A stretch of DNA of 5,052 nucleotides from an uncultured Proteiniphilum sp. (GTDB lineage: Bacteria; Bacteroidota; Bacteroidia; Bacteroidales; Dysgonomonadaceae): the NCBI RefSeq assembly GCF_937873925.1, contig NZ_CALNAT010000130.1, positions 1 through 5,052 on the forward strand, given 5' to 3'. The first letter of the stretch is position 1. Each line of letters opens with the position of its first letter. Below, in pieces: positions 1 to 5,052 of this stretch. The position numbers were made by a program, and so were the translations under genes. The notes beneath the pieces were generated by a model. The model was given only the letters and a program-made list of their open reading frames with translations. It was not told where the DNA came from and did not search any database.

Positions 1-1442
1 TCAAGCTCCCTTAATGGAATAGGCATCAAAATCATATGTTCTTTAATGTTTGTTGCGATTTCAGTTTTATTACTTTCAGCAACAGTAGCTTCATAGGCGC
101 TGTGTTCTTTCATCCTTTGGATAAATGTACCTGTTCTCACCAGATCAAACCATCTGTGTCCTTCCAAGGGAAACTCAAGTCTCCGTTCATTCAATATAGT
201 GGTTCTGAATGCTTCTTTCGTCATTGTCTCAAAATTACCTGAATCGTCTCCAAAGGCTCTTTTTCTCACGCGGTTCAAAACTTGAAGGGCTTTGGCCTGG
301 TCATCTGTCTCATTTAATACTTCGGCATACATTAATAGGGCGTCTGCATATCGTATAATATGCATGTTAATGTCACATTGGTTTGCGGCATCAATCCCAT
401 CCTTCCAATATTTTCCAAAAAGAGGGATACTGGAAGTGAGAACTTTTCCATTCTTGGGATTGGTGAATTTGAATCTGATATTGACGTCCCGACGGGTATC
501 GTTGGGACTGAATTGATCATAAAGTTCCTGGGTTGGAATATCTGCCTCATTTGACCCGGCAACACCAATATTTCCCCCCGGAATTGAATATTTTGGTCCG
601 GCAAGCCCCATTTCACCATTTTGAGGATAAGGGCGGCCTTTATACTCGATATAAAAAACTGCTTCAATACCTGTTTCAGTTAAAGTATTCCAGTTATTTC
701 CATAATTTTCATGTAAACCATAACCATAAGTTGATTCAGCATTGACAACCTCTGCTAATTTATCTCTTGCTTTCGTATACTCTCCCAGCGTAAGATATAC
801 TTTTCCCAATAGAATTTTAGCTGCTCCTTTTGTTGCTCTGCCTTCTTCTAAATCGTTATATCCTGAGCGCATGGGTAAAATGGACTCAGCATCAGTCAAA
901 TCTTGTATGATTAATTTATAAACCTCACTTTTTGAAGTACGCGGCCCCATGGCATCATTAACCGATTCGAGATTTGTAATCAGGGGGACATCTCCGAAAA
1001 AACGTACGAGATTAAAATAATATAAAGCCCGAAGAAATTTTGCTTCAGCTACAAAACGTTTTTTTAAGTTTTCATCCATGACAATATCGGGAATTCTATT
1101 AATCGCCGTATTTGCTCTTGAAATTCCACTGTAAGAATCCGTCCACATATTGCCAATAAATGTATTTTCATTTGTATGTCGTAAAAATTCTAAATCCTGG
1201 AGGTATGCATTGGGCATACCAATTCCATTCTTGACTATATCAGTTGTTAACTCGCAAAGTATATACATTAATCTGTTGTATAACGGATTTAATGACTGGT
1301 ATGTAGCATCTACTGCTGCCTGGGCATCTTTAGATGTAGAATAAAAATTATCAAGCACCAGGCGGTCCTTGGGATTCTCATTTAAAAAATCACAACCATT
1401 CAAAAAAATCAGAGATATTATTAATAGATTGAACTTTCTCAT
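1..1442 (-). CDS. SusD/RagB-family surface glycan-binding lipoprotein (C-terminus cut by window edge)
   Basis: SusD-family proteins are surface lipoproteins that bind oligosaccharides and act as the lid of the SusC transporter. Translating the minus strand from the ATG at 1442-1440 gives 480 uninterrupted codons with no stop before the left edge. Residues 1-17 form a lipoprotein signal with a basic start (MRKFN), a hydrophobic core and the lipobox LNGC, so Cys17 should be the lipidated residue; the following DFLNENP is typical of SusD N-termini. Family hallmarks are EAKFLRALYYFNLVRFFGD (133-151), a TPR-like helix pair GRATKGAAKILLGKVYLTLG (201-220), IIRYADALLMYAEVLNE (362-378), NERRLEFPLEGHRWFDLVR (418-436) and MPIPLREL (473-480). 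The N-terminal half matches a SusD-like N domain (about 18-215) and the C-terminal half the SusD/RagB domain (about 260 onward). The family usually ends roughly 15-25 residues after the PIP motif, so only a short tail should be missing. The start lies 17 bp after the susC stop, indicating co-transcription. The family assignment is very secure; the glycan bound is unknown. Confidence 0.96.
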   Translation of the reverse strand, partial: MRKFNLLIISLIFLNGCDFLNENPKDRLVLDNFYSTSKDAQAAVDATYQSLNPLYNRLMYILCELTTDIVKNGIGMPNAYLQDLEFLRHTNENTFIGNMWTDSYSGISRANTAINRIPDIVMDENLKKRFVAEAKFLRALYYFNLVRFFGDVPLITNLESVNDAMGPRTSKSEVYKLIIQDLTDAESILPMRSGYNDLEEGRATKGAAKILLGKVYLTLGEYTKARDKLAEVVNAESTYGYGLHENYGNNWNTLTETGIEAVFYIEYKGRPYPQNGEMGLAGPKYSIPGGNIGVAGSNEADIPTQELYDQFSPNDTRRDVNIRFKFTNPKNGKVLTSSIPLFGKYWKDGIDAANQCDINMHIIRYADALLMYAEVLNETDDQAKALQVLNRVRKRAFGDDSGNFETMTKEAFRTTILNERRLEFPLEGHRWFDLVRTGTFIQRMKEHSAYEATVAESNKTEIATNIKEHMILMPIPLREL

Positions 1443-1459
1443 AATGATACTTTGTTATA

Positions 1460-4400
1460 TTATTTTATATTCAATTGAATTCCCATCATAAAGGTTCTTG
1501 CCTGAGGATATCCACCAAAGTCTTCACCTCCTTGTAACGTGGAAGCGCCCCTGAAACTTACTTCAGGATCATACCCCCTGTAACTTGTCCAGGTTTTTAG
1601 ATTTTGTGCTGTGATATGTAATCTCATACTTCGGAAAAAATTGGATTTTAACTTGGGGAATGAATAAGACAGAGAGACTGTTTTTAATTTTAAATACGAT
1701 CCGTCTTCAACCCATCTATCACTAACCAAAGCAGCTCTATTAGTAGTAGCTTTCGGATAAATCTGACTTGGATTTGTAGGTGTCCATCTATCTAATAATT
1801 CTCTGTATGCGTTTTGTCCACCGGTGGGAGTTTCCAACTCTATCGCATTATAATTGAATATTTCATTTCCGTAGGAGTATTGAAAAAATATGTTGAGTTC
1901 AAGACCTTTATAGGAAAAATTGTTCGTAAGTCCACCAAAAAAATCAGGATTGGAATCACCCAGTATCATTCGGTCATTTGACGAATCAACGGCGCCATCC
2001 CCGTCCAGGTCTTTATAACGCCGATATCCGATACCCAGAGGGCTGGGTTGTGTTGTTAACTTTTGAACCTCTTCTTCTGTCTGGAAAATACCGTCAAATT
2101 TATATCCGTAAAAAATTCCTATAGGTTCACCAACGATCAATCTTCTAAAGCTGCCAGTTTTCAAATGCCCATCTCCACTTCCGATTTCCTTGTATGGTTC
2201 TCCACCCAGCTCCAGAACTTTGTTCCTGTTAAAAGCAATGTTGAAATTTGTATTCCATGCAAATTCATTTACGAAATTATCGGATTCGATTGATAATTCA
2301 AGTCCCTTATTTTCTACACTGCCTATATTTTTTAGCATTGTTTCAAATCCGGAAGCTGACGGGATGGCTACATTGTACAACAAGTCTGTTGTTTTTTTCC
2401 TGTAGATGTCACTCGTTATACGAATTCGATTGTCTATCAACCCAATATCCACACCTAAATCGAATTGTCCAGTTCGTTCCCATTTTAAATCAGGATTGGG
2501 TATCTTATTTGGGAAAAAACCGGTAACAAGTTGATTACCAATAATCCAATCTACACTTCCCAAGGTAGGTAGTGATCCGTACAACCCGATCTCGGTATTT
2601 CCAGTGAATCCATAACTGGCCCGTAATTTTAAATTGGTTACGACAGATCTGATGGATTCCATAAAACTTTCCTCCGATATTCTCCATCCGGCCGAAGCTG
2701 ACGGGAAAAATCCGTACTTATTGTTTTCTCCAAATCTTGAAGAACCGTCAAAACGTGCGTTTACTGAAAAGAGATACCGGTCTTTATAAGAATAGTTGAT
2801 TCGACCTAAATATGACATCAGGTTCCACTGGGTAGCCGAAGAACCAGGTGAATTATATACTGATCCGGAACCCAGGTCATTATAAGTAAGCATATCATTT
2901 ACGAATCCACTTGACGAGGCCGATACGCCTTCACTGTTATTCTGTTGTAAAGTAAAACCACCTAACAAATTGAATGAGTGATTATTTAATAATTTTGTCC
3001 ATGTAAGTGTGTTTTCGTTCAGCCAGTTAATGGATCTGTTAACGTTGATATTTCCGGTTGCCAGACCATTTGCCTGATAAATAGTGGATGGAGTATATCT
3101 GTTGCCTTTAAAATATACGACATCTGTACCGACGGAAGTCCTGAAAAGTAAATTGGGAACAAACTCCCATTCAGCATACATATCTCCCAAGAATCTTGAC
3201 TGTCCATTATTAAAAAGTTGTTCCTTTGCTGTGGCATATGGATTAGGTATTAATACGCCAGGAACATTTACCTGTGTGTATTCTTTGGTTTCATTGTTTT
3301 CGTATACTGTTTGAACCGGACTCATCTTAATAGCGCCATTTACAACACCGCCTTGACCGCCAGTATCTGTTGCCACTGCGTTAGTAATTGTATGACTTGC
3401 ATTGATATGGGTACCTACCTTAAAATTGTTTTTAATTTTCCTGTCTAAATTGAGTCTTAGTGAAAATCGTTCAAAGTCAGAATTTATTATAACTCCTTCC
3501 TGGTTGACGTAGTTTCCTGAAATGGAGTAGGTGGTTTTTTCATCACCCCCTGAAAAATTCAACATGTAATTTTGAGTAATGGCATTTCTGAAAATTAAGT
3601 CTTGCCAGTCTGTGCCATTACCCAATAACGCTATTTCAGCCATTGTTTGTTCATTATACCAGGGAGCCAGTCCATCATTTGTGTATGCTTCATTCACTAA
3701 TGCGGCATATTCTTGTGCATTCATAACATCGATTTTTTTCACGACTTGTTGGATGCCAAAATTCGTTTCCACAGAGATGATATCCTGTCCTTTTTTACCA
3801 CTTTTTGTTGTAATTAATATTACACCATTGGCTGCACGCGCCCCATAAATAGCAGTTGCTGCAGCATCTTTTAGTATTTCGATGGATTCTATATCGGAAG
3901 GATTAATTGATGACAGTCCACTTATCTGTGCACTCCCCCCTGTTTGCCCGAATCCGTCGCCGCTGTATACAGGAAACCCGTCGATGACATATAAAGGTTC
4001 GTTCCCAGCTTGTAAAGAACTGCTGCCCCGTACTCTTATGGAAGCAATGGCCCCAGGCATGCCCGATGTTTGCGTAACCTGCACTCCGGATGCTCTGCCT
4101 ACCAATCCCTGATCAATAGAAGTCATGGGAGTTTGTTGAATATCAGAGGTTTTTACCGAAGAAACAGCTCCGGTCAAATCACTCTTTTTCATTGTGCCAT
4201 AGCCTACAACAATTACTTCATCCAGAGCCCTTGTGTCTTCCTTTAAAATAATGTTTAAATGTACTCTTCCTTCTGTTTTAATCTCCTGTTCGAGATACCC
4301 TATATAAGAAACTTGAATGACAGCATTATCAGCGACACTTAGCGAGAAGTTACCATCAATATCGGTAATCGTACCATTTGAACTTCCTGTTTCGATAATA

Positions 4401-4615
4401 TTGGCACCTATTATAGCTGTATTGTTTTCATCTACTACCTTACCGGTAATCCGTTTTTTTTGCTGCTGGATCATGACATTATTTATTTTGTTTTCACCAA
4501 AACCTGCATACAGGTCTGAAGTGATTACAAAAAAAGATGTAAACAACAAAATGACAAATAAACTGTCAAATTTAGAGTAATGTACTCTTTTGTTAAATAA
4601 TGTTTTATTATTCAT
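1460..4615 (-). CDS. SusC/RagA-family TonB-linked outer-membrane glycan transporter
   Basis: This is a complete 1051-residue outer-membrane transporter, of usual length for the family, that would import oligosaccharides into the periplasm using TonB-ExbBD energy together with the SusD lipoprotein encoded next. Residues 1-37 look like a Sec signal peptide: a long basic n-region, then a hydrophobic core (SLFVILLFTSFFVIT), with likely cleavage after LYA. Residues about 55-126 form a CarboxypepD_reg-like beta-sandwich (ITGKVVDENNTAIIGANI, then GTITDIDGNFSL and VSYIGY). The TonB box region is LDEVIVVGYGT (131-141). The plug follows (about 145-275), with the SusC signature GNEPLYVIDGFPV (204-216) and DIESIEILKDAAATAIYGAR (241-260). 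The barrel carries RFDGSSRFGENNKYGFFPSA (621-640), NPDLKWERTGQFDLGVDIG (707-725), the Asp-rich KDLDGDGAVD (868-877) and YLKLKTVSLSYSFP (974-987). It ends in GIQLNIK, without the usual terminal aromatic residue. The ATG at 4615 is the only start that keeps the signal peptide; the next Met is residue 48. No STN domain precedes the plug. Family confidence is very high; the substrate is unknown. Confidence 0.97.
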   Translation of the reverse strand: MNNKTLFNKRVHYSKFDSLFVILLFTSFFVITSDLYAGFGENKINNVMIQQQKKRITGKVVDENNTAIIGANIIETGSSNGTITDIDGNFSLSVADNAVIQVSYIGYLEQEIKTEGRVHLNIILKEDTRALDEVIVVGYGTMKKSDLTGAVSSVKTSDIQQTPMTSIDQGLVGRASGVQVTQTSGMPGAIASIRVRGSSSLQAGNEPLYVIDGFPVYSGDGFGQTGGSAQISGLSSINPSDIESIEILKDAAATAIYGARAANGVILITTKSGKKGQDIISVETNFGIQQVVKKIDVMNAQEYAALVNEAYTNDGLAPWYNEQTMAEIALLGNGTDWQDLIFRNAITQNYMLNFSGGDEKTTYSISGNYVNQEGVIINSDFERFSLRLNLDRKIKNNFKVGTHINASHTITNAVATDTGGQGGVVNGAIKMSPVQTVYENNETKEYTQVNVPGVLIPNPYATAKEQLFNNGQSRFLGDMYAEWEFVPNLLFRTSVGTDVVYFKGNRYTPSTIYQANGLATGNINVNRSINWLNENTLTWTKLLNNHSFNLLGGFTLQQNNSEGVSASSSGFVNDMLTYNDLGSGSVYNSPGSSATQWNLMSYLGRINYSYKDRYLFSVNARFDGSSRFGENNKYGFFPSASAGWRISEESFMESIRSVVTNLKLRASYGFTGNTEIGLYGSLPTLGSVDWIIGNQLVTGFFPNKIPNPDLKWERTGQFDLGVDIGLIDNRIRITSDIYRKKTTDLLYNVAIPSASGFETMLKNIGSVENKGLELSIESDNFVNEFAWNTNFNIAFNRNKVLELGGEPYKEIGSGDGHLKTGSFRRLIVGEPIGIFYGYKFDGIFQTEEEVQKLTTQPSPLGIGYRRYKDLDGDGAVDSSNDRMILGDSNPDFFGGLTNNFSYKGLELNIFFQYSYGNEIFNYNAIELETPTGGQNAYRELLDRWTPTNPSQIYPKATTNRAALVSDRWVEDGSYLKLKTVSLSYSFPKLKSNFFRSMRLHITAQNLKTWTSYRGYDPEVSFRGASTLQGGEDFGGYPQARTFMMGIQLNIK

Positions 4616-4694
4616 AGTTGATAAAAATTTAATGGTAATGACTATTGAATAAGTGATGAGTGCCAGGTTTTATTTTATAGTACACTATTTTTAT
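4616..4694 (-). other. Intergenic leader between the sulfatase gene and susC
   Basis: This 79-bp AT-rich gap separates the sulfatase stop from the susC ATG. I found no match to the Bacteroidota promoter element TAnnTTTG at a sensible distance from the ATG, no Shine-Dalgarno sequence, and no GC-rich hairpin followed by a T run that would act as a terminator. The bases before the ATG (minus strand TTTTTATCAACT) are AT-rich, as is common for initiation in this phylum. The sequence is compatible with read-through from the sulfatase gene, but a non-canonical promoter cannot be excluded. Confidence 0.5.
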
Positions 4695-5052
4695 TTATTT
4701 CGGTAATACTTGCTTTTTCATATGTTTTTGTACACTAGTATTTACTTTTTTCCTGGCGGCATTCATTTTTATTCTCATGGCATCCAAGACTGTCCTATAA
4801 TCAGGATTGTCTGCCAAATTCACATACTCTTCGGGGTCATTTATGTGATCATACAATTCCTCACTTTTCGGAATCATTTCATTACCCCAGCGGGTGTATC
4901 TCCAATGATTCGTACGTATGGTTGCATCATGCCCCCCGTAAGAAACAGTATAAGCATAAGCTTCCGGATCTTCGGCTATTTTTCCGCGCAAATAATCTGT
5001 CAAGCTTTTACCCTGCAAAATTTCAGGATTCTTGTCGGCCAATCCGCATAAT
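4695..5052 (-). CDS. Sulfatase, C-terminal fragment (N-terminus beyond window edge)
   Basis: This is the C-terminal 118 residues of a reading frame that is open to the right edge and stops with TAA at 4697-4695. The fragment begins LCGLADKNPEILQGKSLTDYL, matching the family pattern of a short LCGL helix followed by a G-[KR]-S-L-x-x-L segment late in sulfatases. It continues with ATIRTNHWRYTRW and then SEELYDHINDPEEYVNLADN. The R-T-x-x-W/Y-R-Y-T-x-W and ELYDxxxDPxExxNLA motifs are the classic C-terminal subdomain of formylglycine-dependent sulfatases and most resemble iduronate-2-sulfatase-like members (SulfAtlas S1_7 type), though that subtype is inference. The tail is strongly basic (ARKKVNTSVQKHMKKQVLPK). 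The catalytic CxPxR or SxPxR motif, the calcium ligands and any signal peptide lie outside the window, so activity cannot be judged. A TTG at 5042-5040 could be read as a start but is internal, because the frame and the family homology continue upstream. The gene is co-directional with susC, 79 bp upstream, suggesting a role in desulfating the glycan imported by that pair. Confidence 0.9.
   Translation of the reverse strand, partial: LCGLADKNPEILQGKSLTDYLRGKIAEDPEAYAYTVSYGGHDATIRTNHWRYTRWGNEMIPKSEELYDHINDPEEYVNLADNPDYRTVLDAMRIKMNAARKKVNTSVQKHMKKQVLPK

Noticed and set aside
332..667. Minus-strand open frame of 111 codons inside the susD region
   Set aside because: It is in a different frame from the 480-codon SusD reading, which carries the family motifs throughout, and shows no recognisable features of its own.
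4454..4461. Eight-base homopolymer (A8 on the coding strand) early in susC, with 7-base runs at 4529-4535 and at 1402-1408 in susD
   Set aside because: Considered as slippage or phase-variation sites. Runs of this length occur several times in this AT-rich window, encode ordinary Lys or Phe residues, and both frames are intact, so nothing points to switching.
2063..4580. Several plus-strand open frames of 71-92 codons opposite susC
   Set aside because: All are antisense shadows of the intact SusC frame, with no domains and no independent start context.
4677..4688. Inverted repeat atagt-ac-actat in the sulfatase-susC gap
   Set aside because: The arms are only 5 bp and AT-rich, with a 2-base centre too small for a stable hairpin loop. 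Such palindromes are expected by chance in AT-rich DNA, so it is called neither a terminator nor an operator.
4695..5042. A 115-residue stand-alone protein starting at the TTG at 5042
   Set aside because: The frame continues upstream to the window edge with sulfatase-like residues (LCG), and the sequence is the family's C-terminal subdomain, so this is an internal codon of a longer gene.
4710..5051. Plus-strand open frame of 113 codons antisense to the sulfatase
   Set aside because: It lies fully opposite a well-supported coding region, has no recognisable domain, and its composition is what complementing the real gene would give.

Overview
This window looks like part of a polysaccharide utilization locus (PUL) from a member of the Bacteroidota. 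The evidence is a tandem SusC/SusD pair with the family's characteristic motifs, AT-rich DNA, and starts without an obvious Shine-Dalgarno sequence. The genus cannot be fixed from this sequence. All coding capacity is on the minus strand, so transcription runs from the right edge to the left.

Layout in transcription order: (1) 5052-4695 is the C-terminal 118 residues of a sulfatase of the alkaline-phosphatase superfamily; its start and active site lie beyond the right edge. (2) 4694-4616 is a 79-bp AT-rich gap with no convincing promoter or terminator. (3) 4615-1460 is a complete 1051-residue SusC/RagA-type TonB-dependent outer-membrane transporter. (4) A 17-bp gap follows. (5) 1442-1 is a SusD/RagB-type surface glycan-binding lipoprotein. 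It is open for all 480 visible codons and runs off the left edge close to its expected C-terminus.

The three genes fit one glycan-uptake unit. SusD and SusC would form the lidded outer-membrane importer for an oligosaccharide. The sulfatase, if it belongs to the same transcript, would remove sulfate esters, which suggests a sulfated glycan substrate of host or marine origin. The exact glycan is not determinable here. SusC has no N-terminal STN domain, so direct signalling to an ECF sigma/anti-sigma pair is unlikely.

No RNA genes, mobile elements, CRISPR arrays or tandem repeats were seen. I found no sign of a novel system; this is a recognisable PUL fragment, and the findings below are modest.
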